Notes: a model not told the origin generated them from the sequence alone. A stretch of 39,121 nt of DNA from an uncultured Alphaproteobacteria bacterium (GCA_937872985.1 CALMUW010000007.1:1-39121), one strand, 5' to 3'; positions 1 through 9,993 are shown, counted from the stretch's first letter. Numbers and translations are program-made.

Positions 1-22
1 TGTCGTCTTCCTGGAGCTCGGA

Positions 23-235
23 CTAACGGTCACGGGCTTCGGCTTCGCGGGCGAGATCGGGCCGCCCGGGCTGGCGGGGGGCGGCCACAGCCGCCTCGGC
101 GGCTTTGTTGTCGCTCACCAGACCCCCCATGCGGCCAATGCTGCGGCACCCCGCCACCCCCACCCCCGCCAGCATCACCGCCAACGATGCCCACTCCCGC
201 GCCCGCCACCGCTGCGCTATGGTTTTGAAACGCAC
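23..235 (-). CDS. N-terminal part of a lipoprotein, frame broken near the window edge
   Basis: Read leftward, a GTG start at 235 is preceded by a GGGGGA Shine-Dalgarno sequence. It opens a basic n-region (RFKTIAQRWRAR), a hydrophobic stretch and a lipobox-like VAGC, as in a lipoprotein signal peptide. The frame stops at 23 after only 70 codons. It crosses a run of six G (75-80 on the plus strand). If that run were five, the reading would continue open to the window edge as a Pro/Ala/Ser-rich linker (PASPGGPISPAKPKPVTV). I therefore suspect a frameshift or base-call error rather than a real short protein. In many alphaproteobacteria the gene divergent from rsmI encodes an LpoA/LppC-like penicillin-binding-protein activator lipoprotein. 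That identity fits the position, but the diagnostic domain lies outside the window. Confidence 0.5.
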   Translation of the reverse strand: MRFKTIAQRWRAREWASLAVMLAGVGVAGCRSIGRMGGLVSDNKAAEAAVAAPRQPGRPDLAREAEARDR

Positions 236-265
236 GGTCACTTCCCCCGGAATCACGCTCATCCC

Positions 266-1171
266 ATGGCGCAGGATATACCAGTTTCTTCCCGCCGCTA
301 CAGCATTGCGGCAGCACAATTCACAGGCCCCCGCCTGCCGCCCGGCCTCATGCTGGTGGCAACGCCCATCGGCAATCTTGGCGACATGACGCTGCGCGGG
401 CTGGAGGCCCTGGCCGGGGCCGATGCCGTGCTCTGCGAGGACACGCGGGTTTCAGCGAAATTGCTGGAGCGTTACGGCATCCGCGTGCCGCTCATGGCCT
501 ATCACGAACACAATGCCCGCAAGATGCAGCCTGAGATTCTGGCCCGGCTGAAGGGCGGCGCGGCCCTGGCGCTGATCTCGGATGCGGGCATGCCGCTCAT
601 TTCCGATCCCGGCTTCCGGCTGGTGCAGGCCTGCGTGGCCGAGGGCCTCGCCGTGTCGGCCTGTCCCGGCCCCTCCGCCGTGCTGACCGCCCTGGCGCTC
701 TCCGGGCTGGCCACCGACCGCTTCTCTTTCCTCGGTTTCCTGCCGCCGAAACCGGGTGAGCGCAAACGGCTGCTGGAACAGTGGCGGGCGGGGCCGGGCA
801 CGCTCATTGCCTTTGAAAGCCCGCATCGCCTCACCGTTGCGCTGGCCGACATCGCGGCGGTCCTGGGTGAACGTCCCATGGTGGTGGCGCGGGAACTCAC
901 CAAGCTCCACGAGGAGTTGGCGCGCGGCACGGCGGCCGAATTGCTGGCTGATTTTTCCGCCCGCCCGGCGGTGAAGGGCGAGATCGTGCTGGTTGTCGCA
1001 CCGCCCGGCGATGATCCTCCGCTCACGGAGGATGTGATCGAGGCCACCATCACCGCCGCCCTGGAAAACGCCGCCCCGGCCAGGGCTGCCGCCCTCGTGG
1101 CCCGGCAGTTGGGCCTGCCGCGCGACGACATCTACCAGCGCATTCTGAAGCGGCGGCACCATGGTCCTTGA
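266..1171 (+). CDS. rsmI: 16S rRNA (cytidine-1402 2'-O)-methyltransferase RsmI
   Basis: RsmI uses S-adenosylmethionine to methylate the 2'-O of C1402 in the decoding centre of 16S rRNA, acting in the cytoplasm on assembled 30S subunits. The 301-residue protein carries the family signature LVATPIGNLGDMTLR at about residues 29-43. It continues with CEDTRVS, the central SDAGMPLISDPGF motif of the tetrapyrrole-methylase fold, and CPGPSA. Length is normal for the family. The ATG at 266 keeps the usual extension before LVATPIG (YSIAAAQFTG), though no clear ribosome binding site precedes it. The gene is divergent from the lipoprotein gene with only about 30 bp between the starts, and it overlaps yraN by 11 nt. 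The rsmI-yraN-gshB order is common in alphaproteobacteria. Confidence 0.96.
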   Translation: MAQDIPVSSRRYSIAAAQFTGPRLPPGLMLVATPIGNLGDMTLRGLEALAGADAVLCEDTRVSAKLLERYGIRVPLMAYHEHNARKMQPEILARLKGGAALALISDAGMPLISDPGFRLVQACVAEGLAVSACPGPSAVLTALALSGLATDRFSFLGFLPPKPGERKRLLEQWRAGPGTLIAFESPHRLTVALADIAAVLGERPMVVARELTKLHEELARGTAAELLADFSARPAVKGEIVLVVAPPGDDPPLTEDVIEATITAALENAAPARAAALVARQLGLPRDDIYQRILKRRHHGP

Positions 1172-1526
1172 CCGCTCACAGGCCGAGCGCCGGGGCCGCC
1201 GGGCCGAGACGGCGGCCCTGCTGCTGCTCCGACTCAAGGGCTATCGCCTGCTCGCCCGGCGCTGGCATTCACCCGTGGGCGAGGTTGATCTCATCATGCG
1301 CAAGGGCGCGACCACGGCCTTCATCGAGGTGAAGCAGCGCCTGAACCATGATGCGGCGGTGGCGGCGGTGAGCCCGCGGCAGGCCCGGCGCATTGCCGCT
1401 GCCGCCGCGAGCTGGCTCGGCCATGATGCCCGCGCCGCCGCCGGGGCCTGCCGGTTTGACATCGTCACCGTCTCCCCCTACCTCTGGCCGCGTCACATTG
1501 CCAATGCCTTCGACGGAGACCGCTGA
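1161..1526 (+). CDS. yraN: YraN/UPF0102 family endonuclease-like protein
   Basis: This is a 121-residue protein of the UPF0102 family. It has the restriction-endonuclease-like core visible as GEVDLI followed by FIEVKQR, which matches the D...ExK metal-binding arrangement of the PD-(D/E)xK fold. The N-terminal [26 protein letters not shown] is typical of the family. The cellular role is not established; a nucleic-acid-processing role is inferred from the fold only. The ATG at 1161 lies inside the end of rsmI (11 nt overlap), and the stop is one base before the gshB ATG, so all three genes probably share a transcript. Confidence 0.88.
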   Translation: MVLDRSQAERRGRRAETAALLLLRLKGYRLLARRWHSPVGEVDLIMRKGATTAFIEVKQRLNHDAAVAAVSPRQARRIAAAAASWLGHDARAAAGACRFDIVTVSPYLWPRHIANAFDGDR

Positions 1527-1527
1527 C

Positions 1528-2481
1528 ATGACCGCTTGCAAACCCCTCAAGGTCGCGGTGCAGATGGATCCCGTCGAGGCCATCAATATCCGGGGCGATT
1601 CCACCTTCGCCCTCATGCTGGAAGCCCAGGCGCGCGGCCATTCCCTCTTCTATTATCAGCCGAAAGCGCTGGCGCTCGCCAACGGCAGCCTCACGGCCAG
1701 GGGCGCGCGCGTCACGGTGCGCGACGAGCCGGGCAACCACGTCAGCCTGGCGCAGCCGGAGGAAATCGACCTCGGCACCCAGGACGTGGTGCTCATGCGC
1801 CAGGATCCGCCCTTCGACATGGCCTATATCACGGCGACCCACCTGCTGGAGCACATTCACCCGCAAACCCTGGTGGTCAATGATCCGGCGGAAGTGCGCA
1901 ACGCGCCGGAGAAGCTCTTCGTTCTGAATTATCCCGACCTGACCCCGCCCACCCTCATCACCCGCGATGCCCAGGCGCTGGAGGATTTCCGCCGTGCCCA
2001 TGGCGACATCATACTGAAGCCGCTCTATGGCAATGGCGGCGCGGGCGTGTTCAAGCTCTCCTCGGATGATCAGAACTTCGCCTCGCTGCTCGAACTTTTC
2101 TCCCAGAGCTTCCGTGAACCCTTCATCGCCCAGCGCTATCTGCCGGAGGTGCGGGCGGGCGACAAGCGCATCATCCTGGTGGATGGCAAGCCCGCCGGTG
2201 CCATCAACCGCGTGCCCGCCGCCCATGACCACCGCTCCAACATGCATGTGGGCGGCAAGGCCGAACCCTCGACCCTCACCCGGCGCGAGCACGAGATCTG
2301 CGAAGCCATCGGCCCCGACCTGAAAAGGCGCGGCCTCATCTTCGTCGGCATCGATGTGATCGGCGACTGGCTGACCGAAATCAATGTCACCTCGCCCACC
2401 GGCATCCGCGAGGTGAAGCGTTTCGGCGGCGAAGACATCGCCGCCCTCATCTGGGACGCCATCGCCACGCGGCGCGCATGA
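1528..2481 (+). CDS. gshB: Glutathione synthetase
   Basis: GshB joins gamma-glutamylcysteine and glycine with ATP to form glutathione in the cytoplasm. The protein is 317 residues, a normal length. It shows the ATP-grasp features: [22 protein letters not shown] at the N-terminus, [22 protein letters not shown] (nucleotide-binding loop), an [15 protein letters not shown] strand, and [11 protein letters not shown] near the C-terminus, where GIRE contacts substrates in the family. The start is the ATG at 1528, directly after the yraN stop at 1524-1526. An earlier in-frame start at 1393 lies inside yraN and is rejected. The end overlaps the next gene by ATGA (2478-2481). Confidence 0.96.
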   Translation: MTACKPLKVAVQMDPVEAINIRGDSTFALMLEAQARGHSLFYYQPKALALANGSLTARGARVTVRDEPGNHVSLAQPEEIDLGTQDVVLMRQDPPFDMAYITATHLLEHIHPQTLVVNDPAEVRNAPEKLFVLNYPDLTPPTLITRDAQALEDFRRAHGDIILKPLYGNGGAGVFKLSSDDQNFASLLELFSQSFREPFIAQRYLPEVRAGDKRIILVDGKPAGAINRVPAAHDHRSNMHVGGKAEPSTLTRREHEICEAIGPDLKRRGLIFVGIDVIGDWLTEINVTSPTGIREVKRFGGEDIAALIWDAIATRRA

Positions 2482-3182
2482 GTCTCGTCACCACGCTCGG
2501 TTTCGATGCCGATGACACCCTGTGGCAGAACGAACAGTTCTACCGCTTCACCGAGAAGCGCTTTACCGACCTGCTTGCGGACCATGGCGCGCACGAAGAA
2601 ATCTCCGCCCGCCTGCTGGAGGCCGAGCGCCGCAACCTCAATTTCTACGGCTTCGGCATCAAGGGCTTCACCCTGTCGATGATCGAGACCGCCATCGAGG
2701 TGACCGGCGGCAAGACTTCTCCCGCCGTCATCAAGGCGATCCTCGATTGCGGCCGCGAGATGCTGCACCACCCGGTGGAATTGCTGCCGGACGTGGCGGA
2801 AACGCTGGCCGCCCTGGCCCCGCATTATCGTCTCGTCCTCATCACCAAGGGCGACCTCTTCGATCAGGAGCGCAAGCTGGCGCAATCCGGCCTGGGCGAC
2901 CTGTTCGACGGCGTGGAGATCGTCTCGGGCAAGGATGCCGCCACCTATGGCCGCATCTTCCGCCAGCATGGTGAAGGGCCGGACCGCGCCCTCATGGTCG
3001 GCAATTCCATGAAGTCCGACATTCTGCCGGCCCTTGCCGCCGGGGCCTTCGCCGTCCATGTGCCGCATGACCTCACCTGGGTGCTGGAGCACGCGGAGAC
3101 ACCGGTGAATCATGCGCGCTTCCATCACCTCGATCGCCTGGCCGGTCTGCCCGCCCTGCTCGAAGAACTCAATCGTTCCTAA
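2478..3182 (+). CDS. HAD-superfamily hydrolase (phosphatase), substrate unknown
   Basis: The 234-residue protein has the four haloacid-dehalogenase motifs. Motif I is FDADDTLW, with the nucleophile Asp10 and acid/base Asp12. Motif II is the LITKGD threonine, motif III a lysine around SGKDAATY, and motif IV is GNSMKSDI. A helical cap domain lies between motifs I and II (about residues 20-95). The family hydrolyses small phosphate esters, but the substrate cannot be read from the sequence. It is coupled to gshB by ATGA. Phosphoglycolate- and nucleotide-phosphatase-like functions are both possible. Confidence 0.85.
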   Translation: MSLVTTLGFDADDTLWQNEQFYRFTEKRFTDLLADHGAHEEISARLLEAERRNLNFYGFGIKGFTLSMIETAIEVTGGKTSPAVIKAILDCGREMLHHPVELLPDVAETLAALAPHYRLVLITKGDLFDQERKLAQSGLGDLFDGVEIVSGKDAATYGRIFRQHGEGPDRALMVGNSMKSDILPALAAGAFAVHVPHDLTWVLEHAETPVNHARFHHLDRLAGLPALLEELNRS

Positions 3183-3239
3183 TTTGTTCTTGCGCCCATC
3201 CGGGATTCACAGTAGGGTTTGCGGTCAGGGACGACATCC

Positions 3240-4772
3240 ATGGTGGCACGGGCACATACTCTCGCCTTTCAGGGCATAGCGGCACAGCCGGTCACGGTGC
3301 AGGCCCAGTTTCTTTCCGGTCTGGTGCAGTTCCATGTGGTGGGCCTGGCCGACAAGGCCGTGGCCGAAAGCCGCGAGCGGGTGCGCGCCGCCCTCCATGC
3401 CATCGGCCTGGCGCTGCCGGGAAAACGGCTGGTGGTCAATCTCTCGCCCGCCGACTTGCCCAAGGAGGGGAGCCACTATGACCTCCCCATCGCCCTGGCG
3501 GTGCTGCAGGCGCTGGGTGTCCTTCCCGGCGATTTCCTCGACCGCTATATGGTCATGGGCGAACTGGCGCTGGACGGCAGCCTGCTGCCCGTCTCCGGCG
3601 CGTTGCCCGCCGCCATGGCCGCCCATGGGCGCGGCCTTGGCCTCATCTGCCCCAGGGCCTCCGGACCGGAGGCCGCCTGGGCGGGCGAGGAGGTGGATAT
3701 TCTGGCCCCCGAGAACCTCATCCAGCTCATCAATCATGTGAAGGGCAGTCAGGTCCTGAGCCGCCCCGTGGCCCACCTTGCCAGCCCCCGCGAGCTTCTG
3801 CCCGACCTCGCCGACATCAAGGGCCAGGAAGCCGCCAAGCGTGCATTGGAGGTGGCGGCGGCCGGCGGCCATCACCTGCTCATGGTGGGGCCGCCGGGCG
3901 CCGGCAAGTCCATGCTGGCCCAGCGCCTGCCCTCCATCCTGCCGCCCCTGTCGGCCCGCGAAATGCTGGAGGCCAGCATGATTGCCTCGCTGGGCGGTGA
4001 ACTGCGCGACGGCCAGTTGTCGCAGCGCCGGCCCTTCCGCGCGCCGCATCATTCGGCCTCCATGCCGGCCCTGGTCGGTGGCGGCCTGCGCGCCAAGCCC
4101 GGTGAAATGGCGCTGGCCCATCATGGCGTGCTCTTTCTCGATGAATTGCCGGAGTTCCAGCCGCGCGTGCTGGAAGCGCTGCGCCAGCCCATGGAGACAG
4201 GCGAGACCGTGGTGGCGCGAGCCAATTATCACATCACCTATCCCGCCCGCTTCCAGCTCATCGCCGCCATGAACCCGTGCAAATGCGGGCTGGCGGGCGA
4301 GCCGGGCCATGTCTGCCGGGCCGGCCCGCGCTGTGCCGCCGATTATCAGCAGCGCATTTCCGGTCCGCTCCTCGACCGCATGGATATCCAGATCGAACTG
4401 GCGGCGGTGAAGGCCGCCGACCTCACCCTGCCGCCGCCCCAGGAAAAGAGCGCCCATGTGGCCGCCCGCGTCGCCCTGGCGCGGGCGCGTCAGGCTGAAC
4501 GCTTTGCCGCTCTGGGCCTGCCTCATCTCCGCACCAATGCCGAGGCCGACGGCACGGTTTTGGAGGAGATCGCCAGGCCCGACGCGGCAGGCCTGGCCAT
4601 GATCCGCCAGGCAGCGGAGACCATGGGCCTCTCGGCGCGCGGTTATCACCGGGTGTTGCGGGTCGCCCGCACCCTGGCTGACCTCGATGCAACGGAAGGT
4701 GTGGCGCGGGTTCATCTGGCCGAGGCCCTGTCCTACCGCCAGAAGCCGGCGGCGTTTCGCAGCGCCGCCTGA
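3240..4772 (+). CDS. comM: YifB/ComM family Mg-chelatase-like AAA+ ATPase
   Basis: A 510-residue AAA+ ATPase of the YifB/ComM family. ComM is a hexameric branch-migration helicase in naturally transformable bacteria; in other species the role is less clear. Domains in order are an N-terminal ChlI-like/Lon-S5-like domain (about 15-140), the Mg-chelatase AAA+ core (about 190-395) with Walker A GPPGAGKS (Lys223) and Walker B GVLFLDELPEF, and a C-terminal lid domain (about 400-500). A cysteine-rich insert, NPCKCG followed by VCRAGPRC, looks like the zinc-ribbon-like segment of the family. The ATG at 3240 has CAGGGA 8 bases upstream and is preferred over a TTG at 3219. A 57-nt gap separates it from the HAD gene. 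Confidence 0.93.
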   Translation: MVARAHTLAFQGIAAQPVTVQAQFLSGLVQFHVVGLADKAVAESRERVRAALHAIGLALPGKRLVVNLSPADLPKEGSHYDLPIALAVLQALGVLPGDFLDRYMVMGELALDGSLLPVSGALPAAMAAHGRGLGLICPRASGPEAAWAGEEVDILAPENLIQLINHVKGSQVLSRPVAHLASPRELLPDLADIKGQEAAKRALEVAAAGGHHLLMVGPPGAGKSMLAQRLPSILPPLSAREMLEASMIASLGGELRDGQLSQRRPFRAPHHSASMPALVGGGLRAKPGEMALAHHGVLFLDELPEFQPRVLEALRQPMETGETVVARANYHITYPARFQLIAAMNPCKCGLAGEPGHVCRAGPRCAADYQQRISGPLLDRMDIQIELAAVKAADLTLPPPQEKSAHVAARVALARARQAERFAALGLPHLRTNAEADGTVLEEIARPDAAGLAMIRQAAETMGLSARGYHRVLRVARTLADLDATEGVARVHLAEALSYRQKPAAFRSAA

Positions 4773-4975
4773 AGGCCCTCTGCCAAGCCCTTGAACCGAG
4801 GGGAAAAGATCCGGCTTAACCCGGCGTTTTCCACAATTTACCTTGTTCTGAGCCCGTAAGCCTTTGGCAAAGGAAAACTGCCAAGGTTCCCCCCGCAAAT
4901 ACCGCGCAGACCCGCAAACGTGGAGGCGCGTGGACGGCATGGACCGCACCAGCGGTCGTGCAGCAGGGAAGCATG
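4773..4975. other. Intergenic region before the hybrid kinase; DnaA-box-like and CtrA-half-like motifs
   Basis: About 200 bases with no credible gene. It holds TTTTCCACA at 4827-4835, which fits the DnaA-box form TTWTNCACA. Overlapping it is TTAA (4816-4819) spaced seven bases from TTTT, a partial match to the CtrA pattern TTAA-N7-TTAA. A short inverted repeat TTGGCA/TGCCAA lies near 4864-4885. A single box of each kind can occur by chance, so this is only a candidate control region for the downstream sensor kinase. I could not identify a convincing -35/-10 pair here. Confidence 0.3.
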
Positions 4976-6811
4976 ATGAGCAAAGTGCAAGGTGCGACCG
5001 CAAGACCATCGGCCCGGCCCAGGGCCGGTCATGGCTTCTCCCTGTGGCAGGCCCTGGCCCTCGCGGGCATGACGGGGGCCCTTGGCATCGCCCTCGGGGC
5101 GGGAACCTATGTGCTCTACCACAACAATGCCGAAACCTCGGCCTTCCTGCTGCTGGTGTCCGGCGTGCTGCTGCTCGCCCTGCTGGGCTTTCAAACCTTC
5201 CAACTCATGGCGCGCCGCCGCTTCCGCCTCATGTCCGCCTCCATGGACCGCGCCGAAGCCGCCCGCCATCAGGCCGAAACCGCCAACCGCGCCAAGAGCC
5301 GCTTCCTCGCCACCATGAGCCATGAGATCAGGACACCCATGAACGGTGTCATCGGCATGCTGGGCCTGCTCATGGAAACGCCGCTCTCGGAGGAGCAGCG
5401 GGCCTATGTTCAGGCCGCGGACGCCTCGGGCCGCACACTCCTTTCCATCATCGACGAGATTCTCGATTCCTCCAAGGTGGAGCAGGGCCAGGTGGCGCTC
5501 GATCCCCGGCCCTTCGACCTCACCGCCATGGTGGAGAACGTGACCGAACTTCTCGCCCCCCGCGCCCACGCCAAGGCCATCGGCATTTCGGCCTATGTCG
5601 GCGCCGAGGTGCCCGCCGAGGTTATGGGCGATGAATTGCGCCTGCGTCAGATCCTGTTCAACCTCGCCGGCAACGCCATCAAGTTCACCGAACGCGGGGG
5701 CGTGGGGCTGACCGTGCGCATCCTGAAGGCGGGCGAACTTGCCATCACCATCGCCGACACCGGCATCGGCATGACCGCCGCCGAAACCGTAAAGGTGTTC
5801 GACGAATATGTGCAGGCCAATGACCAGACCCGCAGCCGCTTCGGCGGCACGGGCCTTGGCCTTGCCATTTCAAAAAATCTTGTGACCACCATGGGCGGCA
5901 GCATCACCGTGGCCTCGACCCCGGGCGCAGGCAGCCGCTTCGACATCACCCTGCCCGGCCCCTTCGTGCCGCGGCAGGAGAGCGAGAGGCCGCTGACGGG
6001 CCGCCGCTTCGCCGTCACCGTCGGCGACGACTTTGCCTCGCGTCACCTCGCCGCCATGCTGGAAGACATGGGTGCCCATGTCGAGGTCATCGTCAGTCCG
6101 GGCGCGCTTGAAACCGCTCTCGATCAGGCCCGGCCCGGCCTCGCCCTCATCGCCACCACCAACCATGCCGAAGGCCTGCGCAAATGGGCCCGCCGCATGA
6201 AGCGCCGCCCCGGTCCTGCCGCCGAAGTCTGGGTACTGATCCCGGCTGAAGAACGCCGCGCCCTGCGCGATCTCATCTCCCGGCCCTTCGCCGGCTACCT
6301 GCTCCGCCCCCTGCGCCGGGCAAGCCTCGTCCGCCACTTCACCCAGCAGCCCGCATCGCGCATCGACAGCGCCATTTCCGACCTGCGCCGCATTGCCCAG
6401 AAATCCGCCGCCGCCCAGCCGATGCGGGTGCTTCTGGCCGAGGACAATCACATCAACGCACTTTTGGCCCGCACCATGCTGGAGAAGATGGGCCATCAGG
6501 TGGTCCACGTCGCCAATGGCCGCCAGGTGCTGGAGGTCATGGCAGGGGAAGCGCCCTTTGACGCCATCCTGCTGGATGTGGAAATGCCGGAGATGGACGG
6601 ACTGGAAACGGCGCGCCGCATTCGCGCGGCTGAAGCCGAGGCAGGCAGCCCCCACGCCATACCCATCATCGCGCTCACCGCCAATGCCCGCAAGGAAGAC
6701 GCCCACGACTGTCTCGCCGCCGGCATGAACCGCCACCTCGCCAAGCCCTTCGACCGGGAAGACCTGCAGGATGCTCTGGCCGCGATCATGGCCTTGCGCG
6801 CCGCCGCCTGA
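4976..6811 (+). CDS. Membrane hybrid histidine kinase with pseudo-receiver and C-terminal receiver
   Basis: A 611-residue hybrid sensor kinase. Two membrane segments (about residues 22-48 and 56-78) are followed by a short helical linker. The HisKA domain has [10 protein letters not shown] (phospho-accepting His116). The HATPase_c domain shows NLAGNAIKF (N box), DTGIGM (G1) and GTGLGLAI (G2). A first receiver-like domain (about 340-455) lacks an Asp at the phosphorylation position (LALIATTNH) and has Arg for the conserved Lys (GYLLRPLRR). A complete C-terminal receiver (about 483-605) has LAEDN, the phospho-acceptor Asp534 in [11 protein letters not shown], and the conserved Lys in LAKPF. There is no PAS domain, so the signal may be sensed by the membrane part or by the pseudo-receiver. 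The start is ATG 4976, five bases after AGGGAA; ATG 4973 or GTG 4958 are alternatives. The cognate regulator is unknown. Confidence 0.9.
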   Translation: MSKVQGATARPSARPRAGHGFSLWQALALAGMTGALGIALGAGTYVLYHNNAETSAFLLLVSGVLLLALLGFQTFQLMARRRFRLMSASMDRAEAARHQAETANRAKSRFLATMSHEIRTPMNGVIGMLGLLMETPLSEEQRAYVQAADASGRTLLSIIDEILDSSKVEQGQVALDPRPFDLTAMVENVTELLAPRAHAKAIGISAYVGAEVPAEVMGDELRLRQILFNLAGNAIKFTERGGVGLTVRILKAGELAITIADTGIGMTAAETVKVFDEYVQANDQTRSRFGGTGLGLAISKNLVTTMGGSITVASTPGAGSRFDITLPGPFVPRQESERPLTGRRFAVTVGDDFASRHLAAMLEDMGAHVEVIVSPGALETALDQARPGLALIATTNHAEGLRKWARRMKRRPGPAAEVWVLIPAEERRALRDLISRPFAGYLLRPLRRASLVRHFTQQPASRIDSAISDLRRIAQKSAAAQPMRVLLAEDNHINALLARTMLEKMGHQVVHVANGRQVLEVMAGEAPFDAILLDVEMPEMDGLETARRIRAAEAEAGSPHAIPIIALTANARKEDAHDCLAAGMNRHLAKPFDREDLQDALAAIMALRAAA

Positions 6812-6862
6812 GGTCCCGTCACAAAACTTTCATGCGCCCGGGCGATATGGCAGGCTCTGTCC

Positions 6863-7699
6863 ATGACCGGATTGAATCCAGTGAATCTGCCCCTCGCTGA
6901 AAATGTCCTGCGCCCTTCGCTGTCCATCCGGCTGGCGCGCGGTGCCGATGAGATCGCCGCCGCCCAGCACCTGCGTTACCGCGTCTTCTATGAGGAATGC
7001 GGCGCCATCGCCGATGCCGCCACGCGCGCCAGCGGCCGCGATGCCGATGCCTATGACGCAATCTGCGATCATCTGCTGGTCATCGACCATGACCGGGGCG
7101 CGGCAGGCCTGCGCCTGGGGGATGGCTTCGTGGTCGGCACCTATCGCTTGCTGCGCCAGGACATGGCGGAGGCCCATGGCGGTTTCTACAGCGCGGGTGA
7201 ATATGACCTGGCCCCCCTCATCGCCCGCCACCCGGCCTTGCGCTTTCTCGAGCTTGGCCGGTCCTGCGTGCTCAAGGCCTACCGCACCCGGCCGGTGATG
7301 GAACTGCTCTGGCAGGGCATCTGGGATTATGTGCGCGCCCACGGCATGGACGTGATGATGGGCTGCGCCAGCTTCGACGGCACGGATCCCCAGGCCCATG
7401 CCGAAACCCTGGCCTTTCTCGCGCAGCATGCCGCCGCGCCGCCGGACTGGCAGGTCCGCGCCCTGCCCGGCCGTTATCAGGCCATGGGGGCGGGAACGGT
7501 TGCGCTCGATGCCCGCAGCGCGCTGAAAAGACTGCCGCCTCTCATCAAGGCCTATCTCCGCCTCGGCTGCTATATCGGCGATGGCGCGGTCATCGACCAC
7601 CAGTTCAACACCGTCGATGTCCTCATCATCCTGCCGGTGGCGCGCATCGACCCGCGCTACTTCGCCCACTTCGGCGCGCCCATGGCGTCACCCGGTTAG
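6863..7699 (+). CDS. olsB: L-ornithine N-alpha-acyltransferase OlsB-like GNAT protein
   Basis: OlsB transfers a 3-hydroxyacyl chain from acyl-ACP to the alpha-amino group of ornithine, giving lyso-ornithine lipid, the first step of phosphorus-free ornithine lipid synthesis. The 278-residue protein resembles the OlsB/Acetyltransf_5 family: IRLARGADEIAAAQHLRYRVFYEE near the start, GTYRLLR, then LELGRSCVL and YRTRPVMELLWQGI, which form the acyl-carrier interaction and core strands. MMGCASFDGTDP is a further family motif. The partner O-acyltransferase OlsA is not adjacent. The gene is convergent with maeB, with only 11 bases between the two stop codons and no visible terminator. The substrate is inferred from the family; other acyl-ACP acyltransferases of this fold use different amines. 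Confidence 0.82.
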   Translation: MTGLNPVNLPLAENVLRPSLSIRLARGADEIAAAQHLRYRVFYEECGAIADAATRASGRDADAYDAICDHLLVIDHDRGAAGLRLGDGFVVGTYRLLRQDMAEAHGGFYSAGEYDLAPLIARHPALRFLELGRSCVLKAYRTRPVMELLWQGIWDYVRAHGMDVMMGCASFDGTDPQAHAETLAFLAQHAAAPPDWQVRALPGRYQAMGAGTVALDARSALKRLPPLIKAYLRLGCYIGDGAVIDHQFNTVDVLIILPVARIDPRYFAHFGAPMASPG

Positions 7700-7710
7700 G
7701 GCAGGCGGGC

Positions 7711-9993
7711 TCAGCGGTTGATGTCGAAGGCGGCAATGGCGGCGAGATTGGTGATATCCGCCGTGGTGGCCGACATGGAGGCAATCTGCACCGGCTTCGC
7801 CAGGCCCGCCAGCAGCGGCCCCACCACCACGATGCCCGCCAGTTGCTGCAGCATCTTGGTGGAGATGGAGGCCGAGTGCGCCGCCGGCATGACCAGCACA
7901 TTGGCCGGGCCCGACAGGCGGCAGAAGGGATAGAGCGCCATGGCCTCCTTGGACAGGGCCACGTCCGCCGTCATCTCGCCATCATACTCGAAATCCACGG
8001 CGCGCTGGTCGAGCAGCCCCACGGCATTGCGCACAAACTCCACGCGCTGGCCGCGCGGATAGCCGAAGGTGGAATAGGACAGGAAGGCGACGCGCGGCTC
8101 ATAGCCGAAGCGCCGCGCCACGCCGGCCGCCTCCCCCGCGATGCCCGCCAGTTCCTCGGCCGTGGGCATTTCGATGATGGAGGTGTCGGCGATGAACACG
8201 GTGCGGCCCTGGACCAGCGCCATGGACACGCCGATGGCGCGGTGGCCTGTCCTGATGTCGATGGCCCGGCGCACACTGTCCAGCGCCACCGAGAAGTTGC
8301 GCGTCAGGCCCGTCACCAGGGCATCGGCATCGCCCAGCGCCACCATGCAGGCCGAGAACACGTTGCGGTCCTGATTGGTCATGCGCATGCAGTCGCGGAA
8401 CAGGAAGCCCGAGCGCTGCAACCGCTCATAGAGGAAATTGGCGTAGTCGAGATTGCGCGTTGTAAGCTTGGCATTGTGGATCTGCACATTCTCGTGCAGT
8501 TCGATGCCGGCGGCCTCCACCGTCTTGGCAATCTCGTCCTCGCGGCCGATGAGAATGGCCTGGCCCAGACCCAGTTGCGCGAAGTTGTTGGCCGCGCGGA
8601 TCATGCGGTCTTCCTCGCCCTCGGTGAAAACCACGCGCTTCGGTGCGGTGCGCACATGGCCGAAGACCGCCTGCAGGGTGCCGGCGATGGGGTTGAGGCG
8701 GGCCGACAGCTCATGGGCATAGCGGTCGAGGTCGGCGATGTGCCGCCGCGCCACGCCCGATTCCATGGCCGCCTTGGCCACGGCCACGGGAATGGTGGAG
8801 ATGAGGCGGGGGTCAAAGGGCACGGGGATGAGATATTGCGGCCCGAAGGTGAGGCGCGAGCCGTGATAGGCGGCCCCCACCTCGTCCGGCACATCCGCGC
8901 GCGCCAGTTCGGCGAGCGCGCGGGCGGCGGCGATCTTCATGTCCTCGTTGATGGTGCGGGCCCGCACGTCAAGCGCGCCGCGGAAAATATAGGGAAAACC
9001 CAACACGTTGTTGACCTGGTTGGGATAGTCCGAGCGGCCCGTGGCCATGATGGCGTCCGAACGCACCTTGGCCACCTCCTCCGGCGTGATTTCCGGGTCG
9101 GGGTTGGCCATGGCGAAGATGATGGGGTTGGCCGCCATGGATTTCACCATGTCAGGCGTCAGCGCTCCCGCCGCTGACAGGCCGAAGAACACATCGGCCC
9201 CGCGCATGGCGTCGGCCAGGGTGCGGTCCTCGGTCTTGACGGCATGGGCCGACTTCCACTGGTTCATGCCCTCGGTGCGGCCCTGATAGACCACGCCCTT
9301 GGAATCGCACAGCGTCACATTCTCATGCGGCACCCCTAAGGACTTCACCAGCTCGACGCAGGCAATGGCCGCCGCGCCCGCGCCATTGCACACGAGCTTG
9401 ATGGTCTTGATGGAGCGCTTGGTGAGGTGAAGCGCATTGATGAGAGCGGCGGTGGAGATGATCGCCGTGCCGTGCTGGTCGTCATGAAACACCGGAATGT
9501 CCATGATCTCGCGCAGCCGCTGCTCGATGATGAAGCACTCCGGCGCCTTGATGTCCTCGAGGTTGATGCCGCCGAAGGAGGGGCCGAGATAACGCACCGC
9601 GCCGATGAAGGCGTCGACATCGCGGGTGTCCACCTCGAGGTCGATGGAGTCGACATCGGCAAAGCGCTTGAACAGCACGGCCTTGCCTTCCATCACCGGC
9701 TTGGAGGCGAGCGCCCCCAGGTCGCCCAGACCGAGGATCGCCGTGCCGTTGGAAATGACCGCCACCAGATTGCCCTTGGCCGTATAGTCGTAGGCCGACT
9801 CCGGATCCTCGGCGATGGCGCGCACCGGCACCGCCACGCCGGGGCTGTAGGCCAGCGACAGGTCGCGCTGGGTGGCCATGGGCTTGGTCGGTGTGATCTC
9901 CAGCTTGCCGGCCTTGCCCTGCTGGTGGAAGGCCAGCGCCTCGGCATCGGTGATGGAGGGGCGGCGGGCGCCCTTGCGGTTGTCGTTGGTCAT
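7711..9993 (-). CDS. maeB: NADP-dependent malic enzyme with C-terminal phosphotransacetylase-like domain
   Basis: MaeB decarboxylates L-malate to pyruvate with NADP, supplying NADPH and linking the TCA cycle to gluconeogenic and acetyl-CoA metabolism. It is a 760-residue two-domain enzyme. The N-terminal malic enzyme part (about 1-425) has [27 protein letters not shown] (Tyr), [19 protein letters not shown] (Lys) and a dinucleotide-binding [15 protein letters not shown]. The C-terminal part (about 435-760) resembles phosphotransacetylase ([15 protein letters not shown], then [17 protein letters not shown]) and is usually regulatory in these fusions, responding to acetyl-CoA. The start is ATG 9993 (MTNDNRKG), which fits the family N-terminus; an in-frame ATG at 10014 would add seven residues. 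It is divergent from mutS with about 130 bp between starts. Confidence 0.94.
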   Translation of the reverse strand: MTNDNRKGARRPSITDAEALAFHQQGKAGKLEITPTKPMATQRDLSLAYSPGVAVPVRAIAEDPESAYDYTAKGNLVAVISNGTAILGLGDLGALASKPVMEGKAVLFKRFADVDSIDLEVDTRDVDAFIGAVRYLGPSFGGINLEDIKAPECFIIEQRLREIMDIPVFHDDQHGTAIISTAALINALHLTKRSIKTIKLVCNGAGAAAIACVELVKSLGVPHENVTLCDSKGVVYQGRTEGMNQWKSAHAVKTEDRTLADAMRGADVFFGLSAAGALTPDMVKSMAANPIIFAMANPDPEITPEEVAKVRSDAIMATGRSDYPNQVNNVLGFPYIFRGALDVRARTINEDMKIAAARALAELARADVPDEVGAAYHGSRLTFGPQYLIPVPFDPRLISTIPVAVAKAAMESGVARRHIADLDRYAHELSARLNPIAGTLQAVFGHVRTAPKRVVFTEGEEDRMIRAANNFAQLGLGQAILIGREDEIAKTVEAAGIELHENVQIHNAKLTTRNLDYANFLYERLQRSGFLFRDCMRMTNQDRNVFSACMVALGDADALVTGLTRNFSVALDSVRRAIDIRTGHRAIGVSMALVQGRTVFIADTSIIEMPTAEELAGIAGEAAGVARRFGYEPRVAFLSYSTFGYPRGQRVEFVRNAVGLLDQRAVDFEYDGEMTADVALSKEAMALYPFCRLSGPANVLVMPAAHSASISTKMLQQLAGIVVVGPLLAGLAKPVQIASMSATTADITNLAAIAAFDINR

